Origin: an uncultured Gemmatimonadota bacterium
Lineage (GTDB): Bacteria > Gemmatimonadota > Gemmatimonadetes > Gemmatimonadales > Gemmatimonadaceae
DNA: 64,000 bases
Direction: 5' to 3'
Assembly: GCA_903910555.1 (NCBI GenBank)
Contig: CAIVZZ010000001.1
Location: 62,001-126,000 of the forward strand
Both the position numbers and the translations under genes were made by a program. The notes below the pieces were generated by a model. It had not been told where the DNA came from. It saw only the letters and a program-made list of their open reading frames with translations, and ran no database searches. Positions 45,112 to 54,561 of the stretch are shown piece by piece; the stretch's first letter is position 1; each line of letters starts with the position of its first letter.

Positions 45112-46890
45112 ATGCGTGCACTGATCAACCGAATCGAGCCTACACTCGGCGCAGACGAAGACGCGTACCGCCGGCAATTTCTCGCCGCGGATCGCACGTT
45201 CGCGATGGCAAGCGCGACGATGGTGCTTGTCCTGTCGCTCGCGGTTTTCGCACTTGAGATGACGTATCTCGACGCGGCGCATCTCGCGCCGGTCGCAATC
45301 GTGCGCGTCGTCTTTTTTGGCGTTTCCATTTCGATGTATGCCTCAATGCGCCGCCACGCGACGCCGGCATCGCTCGATCGTGCATCTCTGCTCTGGTGGC
45401 TGACCTTCTCCGCGCAGCTGATCGCGCTCATGGCGCTGCGCCCGGCTTCGCGCGCGGACGACGTCGGGATGATGCTGCTCGTCCTCGCGATTTACGCGCT
45501 CTCATCGGCACCGCTCATGCAGCGATTCGTGCCGGCCGTCCTGCTCACGATTGGATATACTGCCGTGTTGGTCGTCGTGCGTGAGATGCCGCTGATGCAG
45601 CTCTGGCCTACGATCTTCGTGCTTATCGCGGTGAATGCGCTTGGCGCCGTCGCATCCGGGCGCCTGCAAACGCAGCGACGCACACAGTTCAAGGCCCAGG
45701 AGAGTCTTCGCAGCGCGGTCTCTGAACGCGACGCATTGATCGACCGGCTCCGCCAGTCGCACAAGATGGAATCGATGGGCCGGATTGTCGGCGGCGTTGC
45801 ACACGACTTCAACAACATCCTCGGCACGATGCTCGCGTCGGTCGATTTTCTCCTCGACGAGCTTCCAGAAAACAGCACGCCGCGTGGTGACGCGGAGACG
45901 ATTCGCGCGGCGGTAAAGCGGGGTGCCGAACTCACGCAGCAGTTGCTCGCGTTCAGCCGTCAGCAGGTTCTCGAGCCGAAAGTCGTCAGCCTCAACGAAC
46001 TGGTTGCCGATGCGCAGCGCCTGTTGATGCGTACGATAGGCGAGGACGTCGCTATTCGCGTCTCGCTGGGCGAGCATCTCTCGGCGGTCCGCGTTGATCC
46101 GGGTCAGATCCAGCAGATCCTGCTGAATCTTTCAGTCAACGCGCGCGATGCGATGCCGAACGGCGGCACGTTGGCGATCCAGACGAAAAACACGATCGTA
46201 CACGACTCGACTCCGATGTCGCACTCGATCGCAAACCCGGGCCCGTACGTCGTGCTGACCGTTTCGGACGACGGAACCGGCATGGGATCGTCGACGCTCG
46301 CGCAGATCTTCGAACCGTTCTTCACTACGAAGCCAAAGGGGCGCGGAACCGGACTCGGCCTTTCAACCGTGTTCGGCATTGTCGAGCAGAGCGGCGGCCA
46401 CATTCGCGTCGCCAGCACGCTCGGCCATGGCACGACGTTCGAGATTTATCTGCCCGCGGTCAACGAACGGCCGCAGGCGATCGAAGAAGTGCGCGAAGCG
46501 CCGCTGCCGCGGGGCAACGAGACGATCCTCCTGGCAGAGGACGATGAAACGCTGCGCACGCTCACCGCGCGCATTCTTACGGCGCAGGGCTACCACGTGC
46601 TTGAAGCGTCGGATGGAGTCGAGGCACTTCGCGTGGCCGAGAATCACACCGGCACGCTCGACTTGCTCACCACAGACATGGTGATGCCGTCAATGGGTGG
46701 CAGCGATCTCGCCAACGAACTCACCGCCCTTCGCCCGGGAATCAAGGTGTTGTTCGTGTCTGGTTACACCGATGACGCAGTCGGCCGCGGCGAACTCCAG
46801 CCAGGCGACGCGTTTCTGCAGAAGCCCGTCGACCCGAGAATCCTCGCGCGAAAAGTCCGCCAAATGTTGGACGGATCGCTGGTCGGCTAG
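45112..46890 (+). CDS. Hybrid sensor histidine kinase (membrane, HisKA, HATPase, REC)
   Basis: A 592-residue protein. About six membrane helices (residues 30-180) are followed by a short coiled linker. HisKA has His231 in GGVAHDFNNIL; HATPase_c has NARDAMPNGG, SDDGTGM and GLGLSTVFG. A receiver domain has predicted phospho-Asp522 in LLTTDMVMPSMGG. No PAS domain is present, unlike the kinase at 16-18 kb. It probably signals to or from the single-domain regulator just upstream. Confidence 0.93.
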   Translation: MRALINRIEPTLGADEDAYRRQFLAADRTFAMASATMVLVLSLAVFALEMTYLDAAHLAPVAIVRVVFFGVSISMYASMRRHATPASLDRASLLWWLTFSAQLIALMALRPASRADDVGMMLLVLAIYALSSAPLMQRFVPAVLLTIGYTAVLVVVREMPLMQLWPTIFVLIAVNALGAVASGRLQTQRRTQFKAQESLRSAVSERDALIDRLRQSHKMESMGRIVGGVAHDFNNILGTMLASVDFLLDELPENSTPRGDAETIRAAVKRGAELTQQLLAFSRQQVLEPKVVSLNELVADAQRLLMRTIGEDVAIRVSLGEHLSAVRVDPGQIQQILLNLSVNARDAMPNGGTLAIQTKNTIVHDSTPMSHSIANPGPYVVLTVSDDGTGMGSSTLAQIFEPFFTTKPKGRGTGLGLSTVFGIVEQSGGHIRVASTLGHGTTFEIYLPAVNERPQAIEEVREAPLPRGNETILLAEDDETLRTLTARILTAQGYHVLEASDGVEALRVAENHTGTLDLLTTDMVMPSMGGSDLANELTALRPGIKVLFVSGYTDDAVGRGELQPGDAFLQKPVDPRILARKVRQMLDGSLVG

Positions 46891-47249
46891 CGCTTCTTCC
46901 GCTTTGCGAGCGTCTTCTTTTTCTTTTTCTTCGCCGCCACAGCAATCGCTTTTTCCACCCACGGCCTGAGCTCATCCGGATCCTCGAGCAGCTCCGCCGG
47001 CAACTCGTAGTACCCCTTCATCTCTTTCCCGTCCTCAAACGGCGACCACGCTTTCATTTTCGCCGCCATAAAATCGTGCCGGTTCGTGTCGTCAACTTTG
47101 AAAAAGAGCGTGTCGTTGTCTATCAGAGCGAAGAAGTGGTCGCCGGAATACACGCCGACCCCGCCGAACATGCTTTTCGACCGGAGCCTCTGAGCGGCAC
47201 GGCCGAGTTGCTCGAGAACGAACGTGCGGTAGCTGTCGCTGACTGACAT
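46887..47249 (-). CDS. TfoX/Sxy N-terminal-domain protein
   Basis: A 120-residue protein. LRSKSMFGGVGVYSGDHFFALIDNDTLFFKVDDTNR is the TfoX N-terminal signature (MFGG), and WSPFEDGKEMKGYYELPAELLEDPDEL follows. Only the N-terminal domain is present, ending in a lysine-rich tail (KKKKKKTLAKRKKR). Sxy/TfoX regulates competence in gamma-proteobacteria, but stand-alone N-domains elsewhere have no assigned function. Its end overlaps the convergent kinase gene by four bases. Confidence 0.88.
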   Translation of the reverse strand: MSVSDSYRTFVLEQLGRAAQRLRSKSMFGGVGVYSGDHFFALIDNDTLFFKVDDTNRHDFMAAKMKAWSPFEDGKEMKGYYELPAELLEDPDELRPWVEKAIAVAAKKKKKKTLAKRKKR

Positions 47250-47368
47250 GGATGTGTTAGCGAAGTGTCATGGAGGACTACGGGGAATGGCGCCGGAGAG
47301 CTCCGGAAACCATCGTATAGCGTGGCCGCGCTGTCCAGTATCCAGTCTTCGAGATCATGAGGAGCACC

Positions 47369-49072
47369 ATGATGAAGGAATTGACCGCCGCTGGATTGGG
47401 ACTTTCGCTCTCCGCTTCTGCGCTCGCGCTGCAAGCGCAGGACCGGTCCCAATCGCGGTCGATGGTGATCTCCCGCTCAGGCATCGTGGCGAGCGAGAGC
47501 GTGCTCGCCTCGCAGGTCGGTGCGTCGATTCTCGAACATGGCGGCAACGCCATGGACGCGGCCGTCGCGACCAATGCGATGATGGGGCTCGTTGCGCCGA
47601 TGAACAACGGCATCGGCGGCGATCTGTTTGCGATCGTTTACGAAGCGAAAACCGGAAAACTGTACGGACTCAACTCGTCTGGATGGTCACCCGCCGGTCT
47701 CACCCCGGAATTTTTGCAGTCGAAGGGAATCACGGAGATGCCACAGAACGGCATTCACTCCGTCACCGTGCCAGGCGCCGTGGATGGCTGGGACAAACTG
47801 CTGACGAAGTTCGGCAAGATGAAATTCGCGGACGTGCTCGCGCCGGCGATTGAAAATTCTGAGCAGGGATTCGGCGTTGGCGAAGTCGTCGGCGTGTTCT
47901 GGCACGACAGCGAGAAAACGCTGAAGGCCGACGACGCGACCGCCAAGACGTATCTGATCAACGGTCACGTTCCCGCGGTCGGCGAGATTTTTAAGAATCC
48001 CGATCTCGCGTGGACGTACAAGCAAATCGCGGCGCACGGACGCGATGCGTTTTACAAAGGCGAGGTCGCGCAAAAAATCGTCGCGACATCCAAGGGGCAT
48101 GGCGGCACGATGACCCTCTCCGATCTCTCCGGCTTCAACGGTGAATGGGTCGAGCCGATCTCAACCACATATCATGGCTGGACCGTCCACGAGCTGCCGC
48201 CGAATGGCCAGGGGATCGCCGCGCTCGAAATGCTTAACATCATGGAGACGTTCCCGCTCGCGGAATACGGACACAACTCCACGCGCGCGCTGCACACGAT
48301 GATCGAGGCCAAGAAGCTCGCCTACGCCGACATGATCCGCTACAACGCAGATCCGCACTTCGCAAAGATTCCGGTCGACGGTCTCAAGTCGAAAGCATTT
48401 GCAAAAACACGCGCGGCACTGATCAATGCATCGAAAGCGAATTGCAACGTTGATGCTGGCACACCGCCGTCGACCGATCACGGTACGACGTACCTGAGCG
48501 TTGTCGATCGAGAAGGGAACATGGTGTCGCTCATTCAGAGTAACTACGCCAGCGTTGGCTTCGGCTCGGGACTTGCCGTCGGCGGCGCGGGATTCGCGCT
48601 GCAGAATCGCGGTGGTCTCTTCTCGCTCGAGAAAGGCCACCCGAATGTCCTCGCTTCTCACAAGCGGCCCGTGCACACGATCATTCCCGCATTCATGGAA
48701 AAAGGAAACGTACGCATCGCCTTCGGCATCATGGGCGGCTGGAATCAGGCGCAGGCCCACGCGCAGTTCGTATCGAATCTCGTCGACTTCAACATGAACA
48801 TTCAGGGCGCGATCGACGCACCGCGTTTTTCAAAGGAAACGTTCCCCGGCTGCGATGTCAGCATCGAAGCGCGCGTTTCCGAAAAGACGCGCAACGAGCT
48901 CACCGCGATGGGCCACGAACTCGTGCTGCGCGGCGACTTCTCAGCGACTCGTATGGGCTCCGGTCAGGCGGTGATGCGCGATTTCAGCGTCGGCACGAAC
49001 TTCGGCGCGTCGGACCCGCGCAAAGACGGCGCGGCGGTGATGGAACTCCACCGCGCCGCTCCGAAACCGTAG
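47369..49072 (+). CDS. ggt: Gamma-glutamyltransferase
   Basis: A 567-residue secreted Ntn-hydrolase precursor. A signal peptide (to LQAQ) and the large-subunit start GIVASESVLASQVGASILEHGGNAMDAAVA are followed by the autoprocessing threonine near residue 373 in TDHGTTYLSVVD, then the small subunit with the family glycine-rich turn (GIMGGWNQAQAHAQFV). GGT cleaves the gamma-glutamyl bond of glutathione and related peptides in the periplasm. GAGGAG supports the ATG at 47369; an ATG at 47357 would add four residues. Confidence 0.95.
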   Translation: MMKELTAAGLGLSLSASALALQAQDRSQSRSMVISRSGIVASESVLASQVGASILEHGGNAMDAAVATNAMMGLVAPMNNGIGGDLFAIVYEAKTGKLYGLNSSGWSPAGLTPEFLQSKGITEMPQNGIHSVTVPGAVDGWDKLLTKFGKMKFADVLAPAIENSEQGFGVGEVVGVFWHDSEKTLKADDATAKTYLINGHVPAVGEIFKNPDLAWTYKQIAAHGRDAFYKGEVAQKIVATSKGHGGTMTLSDLSGFNGEWVEPISTTYHGWTVHELPPNGQGIAALEMLNIMETFPLAEYGHNSTRALHTMIEAKKLAYADMIRYNADPHFAKIPVDGLKSKAFAKTRAALINASKANCNVDAGTPPSTDHGTTYLSVVDREGNMVSLIQSNYASVGFGSGLAVGGAGFALQNRGGLFSLEKGHPNVLASHKRPVHTIIPAFMEKGNVRIAFGIMGGWNQAQAHAQFVSNLVDFNMNIQGAIDAPRFSKETFPGCDVSIEARVSEKTRNELTAMGHELVLRGDFSATRMGSGQAVMRDFSVGTNFGASDPRKDGAAVMELHRAAPKP

Positions 49073-49077
49073 AACGG

Positions 49078-50523
49078 CTACCTGCAGCGGCTCAAATCAA
49101 CCGGCTTCGTCTCGCCGCGCGCGATCACGATATCCACACTCTGCGTGCGCCCGCTCGTTGAGCAGGTCACAGTCCACGCCTCGCGAATGAATTCCGTTCC
49201 ATGCTGACTCGGCCGCATGGACGGGTTCACATGCCACGTCACGTGATCCGCGCCCTTCGGCACGACGAGCGATGAGGTCAGCTCCTGTGTGAACTTGATC
49301 GCCGCATCACGGGTCGAATCGGCGGCGGCATCGGATTTCAGCAACGGCGACGTCTCCAACACTTCACTCTTGTGAATCGTTAGCGTCGCACCCGCCGGCG
49401 CTTTCACCTCGAGAACCGAATGCAGCCTCGGATCCGCCGCCGCTTCGATCAAACGGATGTACCCCGCGCGCGAGCTCGAGCCCGGATACGCGCCCGTTCC
49501 GAAATACTGGTCGATCACAAACGAATACGGCGGATGGAATCGCCACGTCCCCGGCTGATTCGGCGCATTTTCAAACGTGAACGCCAACGTTCCCGCGGAA
49601 TAGTACGCCTGCTCTTCCATCGTGCCGGACGCCGTGTAATAAATTTTCGGCCACGGCCCCGCCGCCCATTTGAGGTCACCGCCGAGCAGCTGCGCGAGCG
49701 AGTCGTACGGCACGACATCGGCCGGCACCGGCTCTTCATTCGCGCTCGGCACGCGCAGCACTTTCGCGTCCGGCGTGTGATTGCTCAGCGCGACAACAAC
49801 CTGATTCGACGCGAGCAGTTCGCGCATGTTTTGAATTTCCGGCTCTGAAAACGGCGCCGCGCCGCGATGACTGTCGCCGGCCGGGTTCACATTCGCGCCG
49901 CTGCCGCCCCAGAACACGCCGTAGTTCCGGTTGAGATCGACGCCGGTGGCCCGGTTCGCCGGATTGCCACACTCGGCGAACGTGGGAAATTTCCCCGCCT
50001 CTACGCGACAGTTGCGGCGCTTTTGTTCGATCAGCATCGAGCGTGACATCTCGTAGCCGTCGACATTTACGACGGGCACGGCGATGAACCGCACCTTTTC
50101 GAGCATCGCCGTGAATCGCGGATCCGAACCGTCATTCTTCAGCAGATCGTAGATCCACTCCATCGTGAGTTCGGCGGTTGGCCACTCGCGTGCATGATGG
50201 ACACCGGTCATGACGAACACCGGTTTGCCGGAACTCGCGTTCACGTTGTGCGTGATTTCCAAGCCGTAAACGCTTTGGCCGAGCACGGATTTATGCGGGA
50301 GCTCGAACCGCTTCACACGATCCGGGTTCGCCTTCGCGAGGCGTTCGAGTTCGTTGTTGATCTCGTTGAGCGTGCGGTACGACACGCGGCCCGTCGGCAG
50401 CGACGAACTTGCCATCGGCGCCGGGCCTGGAAAGCCGAGCGGCTGCTGCTGGCCGCCCTGCGCCGAGACGGCGGATGAGCAAATAAGGAATCCAGCGATC
50501 GCAACAAGCGTTCTTGCGGTCAT
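49078..50523 (-). CDS. Secreted M14-family zinc carboxypeptidase
   Basis: A 481-residue exported peptidase with signal MTARTLVAIAGFLICSSAVSA. The zinc ligands His110 and Glu113 lie in GVHHAREWPTAE, the third histidine in ALSNHTPD and the catalytic glutamate in FTFENAPN. A C-terminal beta-rich region of ~100 residues probably forms an accessory domain. It removes C-terminal residues from peptides outside the cytoplasm, complementing the S9 peptidases. The ATG at 50523 follows GAGG. It is convergent with ggt, five bases apart. Confidence 0.93.
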   Translation of the reverse strand: MTARTLVAIAGFLICSSAVSAQGGQQQPLGFPGPAPMASSSLPTGRVSYRTLNEINNELERLAKANPDRVKRFELPHKSVLGQSVYGLEITHNVNASSGKPVFVMTGVHHAREWPTAELTMEWIYDLLKNDGSDPRFTAMLEKVRFIAVPVVNVDGYEMSRSMLIEQKRRNCRVEAGKFPTFAECGNPANRATGVDLNRNYGVFWGGSGANVNPAGDSHRGAAPFSEPEIQNMRELLASNQVVVALSNHTPDAKVLRVPSANEEPVPADVVPYDSLAQLLGGDLKWAAGPWPKIYYTASGTMEEQAYYSAGTLAFTFENAPNQPGTWRFHPPYSFVIDQYFGTGAYPGSSSRAGYIRLIEAAADPRLHSVLEVKAPAGATLTIHKSEVLETSPLLKSDAAADSTRDAAIKFTQELTSSLVVPKGADHVTWHVNPSMRPSQHGTEFIREAWTVTCSTSGRTQSVDIVIARGETKPVDLSRCR

Positions 50524-50548
50524 CAAAGCCTCGTGTGAGTGGACGGTA

Positions 50549-51013
50549 CTAGCGGTACTCGTCGAGATCTTCGAGCACGACGTGCGGCACGCGCTCCACG
50601 ATTGCGCGAATGAATCCTTGCCGGTCGGCGGGCGAAATCAGAACCTCTTGGAATCTGCCATACTGGATCGCAAGCCGTGAGAGCGACAGCGCCGGTGAGG
50701 AGACGACGCTGTGACTGCTGCGAATCCTCGAGATCGAATCGATCGGAACCGTCATTTTCATGGGACCGCACGCGATGCGGAGCTCGTTGCCGGAAATGAC
50801 GTATATCGTCGTGACCCACATCCAGACGAGCAGGCCGACTGGAAACAGCAGGCTGACCGCGAGCACCGGCACCACCTGCCGCGGTAATCCCTTGGGTGAC
50901 GAGAGCCAAATCGCAATCGGTGCACTCCCGATCACGATCGCGATCATCACCGGCATCCACCAGTCGGTTTTCGAAGCGAACCGCAGTTCGCTGCCGCCGC
51001 CGCTTTCAACCAA
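50549..51013 (-). CDS. PH-domain-containing membrane protein
   Basis: A 154-residue protein with two membrane helices (MPVMIAIVIGSAPIAIWL and VLAVSLLFPVGLLVWMWV), then a bacterial PH-like domain (YVISGNELRIACGPMKMTVPIDSISRI ... LIQYGRFQEVLISPADRQGFI pattern). Function unknown. A strong GGAGGAG lies seven bases before a TTG at 51013, deciding the start. It is divergent from the large beta-oxidation gene. Confidence 0.78.
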   Translation of the reverse strand: MVESGGGSELRFASKTDWWMPVMIAIVIGSAPIAIWLSSPKGLPRQVVPVLAVSLLFPVGLLVWMWVTTIYVISGNELRIACGPMKMTVPIDSISRIRSSHSVVSSPALSLSRLAIQYGRFQEVLISPADRQGFIRAIVERVPHVVLEDLDEYR

Positions 51014-51035
51014 CTATGACTCCTCCTTGCGGGTG

Positions 51036-51083
51036 TCTGGCGTCTAAGGTCTAGAGTCTAGATTCTAGACTCCAGACTCCAGA
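51036..51083. repeat. Nested inverted repeat (GAGTCTAGA-T-TCTAGACTC)
   Basis: A perfect 9-bp inverted repeat with a 1-base centre (51054-51072) sits inside a longer imperfect palindrome built from GTCTGG, GTCTAGAG and CCAGAC words. It occupies the middle of the 121-bp gap between two divergent genes, so it could be an operator or a palindromic repeat unit. Confidence 0.7.
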
Positions 51084-51134
51084 CTTAACAAGTCACTGTT
51101 ATATATAGATGTCCCTCTTCCCCGCAACTCGACC

Positions 51135-53456
51135 ATGCGAATAAAGAAAGTCGGCGTCATCGGCGCCGGAGTGATGGGCCACGGAATCGCCGCACTCTGC
51201 GCATCCGCCGGCGTCCCCGTCGTCCTCCTCGATATCCCCGGCTCCGACGATCCAAAGTCGCCCGATCGCTCCGCTCCGGCGAAAAAAGGCCTGCTCACCG
51301 CCATCAAGAGCAAACCTGCTTCGTTCATGGACACCGATCGTGCCGCGCTCGTCACGACCGGCAACACCGAGGACGACATCGGCCTGCTCGCCGGCTGCGA
51401 CTGGATCTGCGAAGTCATCATCGAGCAGCCAAAACCGAAACAAGACTTGTTCGCGAAAATCGAGGCCGTCGCTCCCGACGCCATAGTCACATCGAATACT
51501 TCCGGCATCCCGATGTCGGTGCTCCTCCAGGGTCGCACGGAAAAATTCCGGCGCCAGTTCTGCGGCACGCACTATTTCAACCCGCCGCGCTACATGCATC
51601 TGCTGGAGATCATCCCGACGCCGTTTACGGCGCCCGAAGTACTCGATACCGTGCGCCACTTCCAGGAGAGCATCCTTGGAAAAGGGATCGTCATGGCGAA
51701 AGACGTCCCCGGCTTCGTCGCCAACCGGCTCGGCGTGCATGGCATGGTCACCGCCGGCCGCTTCATGATGGAATTCGGCCTCACGATCGGCGAAGTCGAC
51801 ACGCTGACGGGCGCGCTGATCGCCCGCGCGAAAACCGCAACGTTCCGCACCGGTGATCTCTCCGGCATCGACGTCCTTGTCCACGTCACCAAGGGACTCA
51901 GCGAAGCAACCGGCGAAGACTTCGCGCTCGCGCCGTGGATCCTCGATCTCGTAAAATCCGGCCGCCTCGGCGACAAAACAAAAGCAGGCTTCTACAACAA
52001 GCAGGACAAAGACATCCTCACGCTCAACTGGAAAACGCTCGAGTACGAAAAACAGGAGCGCTATTCCACACCGGAAATCGAGGCGCTGCTCAAACTCCCC
52101 GCCGCCGACCGCGTGAACAAGGCGAAAGATATTGGCGGCAAGCAGGGTGATTTCCTGCGGAAGCTCCTCGTCGAGCAGTCCCACTATTGCCTGATGATGA
52201 CGCCGCAGCTCGCATACGATCTCTCGGCCGTCGATCGCGCAACAGAGTGGGGCTACGGCTGGGAGATCGGACCGTTCAAAGTGATGGACGCGCTCGGTCT
52301 CGATTGGCTGCGCGCGGAATTCGCGAAGGCCGGGATGATCGAACCGCCGCTCCTCAAGAGCGCGGGCAAGTCGTTTTACGACCTGACACCGTCAGGCACG
52401 ACGATCGCGACCGTGGACGCCGGACGCATTCCGCTTCCGCCGATCCCCGGGCAGCTCTCGCTTTCGATTCTCAAGCAGCAGGGAAAAGTTCTCGACGAAA
52501 ACAAAGAAGCGCGCTGCGTCGATCTCGGAGATGGCGTGCTCTGCCTCGAGTTCTGCGGCAAGATGAACACGCTCGGGCCGGGCGTGCTCGAGATGCTCGC
52601 GAAAACAATCGATCGGGTTTCAAAAGGAAAATACGCCGGCCTCGTGCTCGGCAATGATGATCCTCGCACCTTCAGCGCCGGCGCAAATCTTGGTGCGGCA
52701 GCCGGGGCCGCCGCCGCCGGCGATTGGAAAGCGATCGAAGCGACGGTAAAGGCGTTTCAGGAATCGGTCCTGAGCGTTCGCCGCGCGCCGTTCCCTGTGG
52801 TGTCCGCGCCATTTGGTTTGACACTCGGCGGCGGCGTGGAATTCTCGCTGCACGCAGATCGTGTGCAGGCGCACGCGGAGCTGTACATGGGCCTCGTCGA
52901 GGTCGGTGTCGGAATTATTCCGAGCGGCTGCGGTACGAAAGAGTTGCTCTTCCGCTTCACCGACGCGTTGAAGCCGTACGACGAGGCCGATCCATTCGAG
53001 GCGGCGAAACGTGCATTCAAGTTGATCGCGCTTGCACAGATGAGCGGCAGCGCCGCCGATGCGCGAAAGATGGGATTCCTGCGCCCACAGGCCGACAGGA
53101 TTTCATTCAATCGCGATACGCTCATTGCTGACGCGAAGGCACGCGTACTCGACCTCGCGCCCGATTACGTGGCGCCCGCGATGAAAACAATTCGCGTGTA
53201 TGGCAGCGAGATACTGGGCAACCTGCAGTACGCGCTGTTTTCGTTCAAGGAAGCGGGTCAGGCGAGCGACCATGATGTCCGGATCGGCAATGAGATCGCG
53301 TATGTGCTCGCCGGCGGTGACGGTCCGCCGCGCGACGCGACCGAGCAGGACATCGTTGATCTCGAGCGCGAGGCCACGCTGAAACTGCTCGGCACGAAAG
53401 AAACTCAGGCACGCATCAAGTACATGCTGGAGACGGGCAAGCCGCTGCGGAACTAG
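51135..53456 (+). CDS. Bifunctional 3-hydroxyacyl-CoA dehydrogenase / enoyl-CoA hydratase
   Basis: A 773-residue multifunctional beta-oxidation protein. The order is reversed compared with FadB: first an NAD-binding dehydrogenase domain (VGVIGAGVMGHGIAALCA at 5-22, then FCGTHYFNPPRYMHLLE with the catalytic histidine), a dehydrogenase C-domain repeated twice, and an enoyl-CoA-hydratase/crotonase domain at the C-terminus (LGLAAGAAA; FGLTLGGGVEFSLHAD). It hydrates enoyl-CoA and oxidises 3-hydroxyacyl-CoA. A thiolase and an acyl-CoA dehydrogenase lie within 8 kb. A TTATATATAG run 27-36 bases upstream of the ATG may be a promoter element. Confidence 0.94.
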   Translation: MRIKKVGVIGAGVMGHGIAALCASAGVPVVLLDIPGSDDPKSPDRSAPAKKGLLTAIKSKPASFMDTDRAALVTTGNTEDDIGLLAGCDWICEVIIEQPKPKQDLFAKIEAVAPDAIVTSNTSGIPMSVLLQGRTEKFRRQFCGTHYFNPPRYMHLLEIIPTPFTAPEVLDTVRHFQESILGKGIVMAKDVPGFVANRLGVHGMVTAGRFMMEFGLTIGEVDTLTGALIARAKTATFRTGDLSGIDVLVHVTKGLSEATGEDFALAPWILDLVKSGRLGDKTKAGFYNKQDKDILTLNWKTLEYEKQERYSTPEIEALLKLPAADRVNKAKDIGGKQGDFLRKLLVEQSHYCLMMTPQLAYDLSAVDRATEWGYGWEIGPFKVMDALGLDWLRAEFAKAGMIEPPLLKSAGKSFYDLTPSGTTIATVDAGRIPLPPIPGQLSLSILKQQGKVLDENKEARCVDLGDGVLCLEFCGKMNTLGPGVLEMLAKTIDRVSKGKYAGLVLGNDDPRTFSAGANLGAAAGAAAAGDWKAIEATVKAFQESVLSVRRAPFPVVSAPFGLTLGGGVEFSLHADRVQAHAELYMGLVEVGVGIIPSGCGTKELLFRFTDALKPYDEADPFEAAKRAFKLIALAQMSGSAADARKMGFLRPQADRISFNRDTLIADAKARVLDLAPDYVAPAMKTIRVYGSEILGNLQYALFSFKEAGQASDHDVRIGNEIAYVLAGGDGPPRDATEQDIVDLEREATLKLLGTKETQARIKYMLETGKPLRN

Positions 53457-53486
53457 CGAAGCGCCACCACTCGCGGAGCGCGCACG

Positions 53487-54560
53487 ATGCAAGTCGTTCT
53501 TCAGACTCCGAACCAGCTCGTCGTGCACGACAGCCGTTGGTCCATGGTGCTGATGGGCGCGGTGTTCAGCACGTTGGGCGGCGGCGTGATCTGGCTGAAG
53601 TGGACGCATCCAACCGGTTGGTCCGGCAACGGACCGCTTTGGCTCGTCGATGTGATCGGCGGCGTCTTCGTCGTCGCCGGCGTCGCGCTTTTCGTGATGT
53701 CCGCCGACCGTCTCTACATCGTCGATCGCGCCGCGCACACGGTATCGATCGTCGTGCAGCGCTTGGTCCACCGGCAGACGACGCTGCTCGCATTCAAAGA
53801 CATCGACGACGTCGCGCTCGAAGAATCGGCGGGAATGAACAACGCCTCCAACACCCGCGGCTCGCCAACATTCCGCGTCGTGTTTCTCATGAAAGACGGA
53901 TCGCGCGTACCGTGGACACCCTATTCATCGAGCGCGCGCATTTCACAGGAGACCTGTGCGGCCGCCGCGCGTACTTTCGGAGGCTGGGCCGGCACACCCG
54001 AACATCAGGTCCAGCCTACCACCGCGACTCCCGCGCTCATCTCGCATCCAGCGGCAACAAACTGGGGCTGTCTCGCGGCATTTCTCTCGATTTTCGTCGC
54101 GATCGGCCTCGGAATGTTCAGTTTACAGGTATACCGCATTGTCAGCTGGACTCCGGTGACAGCAACCGTCGTTTCGAGCGACGTCGGGGTGGTCAGGGGC
54201 AACAAAGGAAACTCATACAAGCCCGTGGTCGTCTATAACTACAGGTACCAGGGCAGCCCTTATCAGGCGTCTGCGGTCACCCCAATCAGCATATCGGCCA
54301 GCCAGAGCTGGGCTCGAGAAATCGCGGGAAGGTATCGGAGTGGTGACGTCACGAAGGCGTACGTCAATCCGGCCAATCCCTACAACGCCTATCTGCTGCG
54401 ACAGGTGAGCCTCATTCCACTCGTCTTCGTGCTCTTCCCCGTTCTCTTCGCGATGCTTTTCGCTTGGATTCTCCGCACGCAACGCGCCCAGGTGGCGCTC
54501 GCGCAGCAGCATCTCGTGCCCGTCGTGAACAGTGTGAGTTCGATCTCGGTCCGGAGGTAA
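53487..54560 (+). CDS. DUF3592 domain-containing membrane protein
   Basis: A 357-residue protein with three or four membrane helices. An N-terminal part (LYIVDRAAHTVSIVVQRLVHRQTTLLAFKDIDDVAL) looks like a PH-type or photosystem-assembly-like beta domain. The DUF3592 region follows (VTATVVSSDVGVVRGN, VVVYNYRYQGSPYQA, GDVTKAYVNPANPYNAYLL). No catalytic motif is visible. It lies between the beta-oxidation gene and a lipoprotein gene, separated from the latter by one base. Confidence 0.85.
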   Translation: MQVVLQTPNQLVVHDSRWSMVLMGAVFSTLGGGVIWLKWTHPTGWSGNGPLWLVDVIGGVFVVAGVALFVMSADRLYIVDRAAHTVSIVVQRLVHRQTTLLAFKDIDDVALEESAGMNNASNTRGSPTFRVVFLMKDGSRVPWTPYSSSARISQETCAAAARTFGGWAGTPEHQVQPTTATPALISHPAATNWGCLAAFLSIFVAIGLGMFSLQVYRIVSWTPVTATVVSSDVGVVRGNKGNSYKPVVVYNYRYQGSPYQASAVTPISISASQSWAREIAGRYRSGDVTKAYVNPANPYNAYLLRQVSLIPLVFVLFPVLFAMLFAWILRTQRAQVALAQQHLVPVVNSVSSISVRR

Positions 54561-54561
54561 C

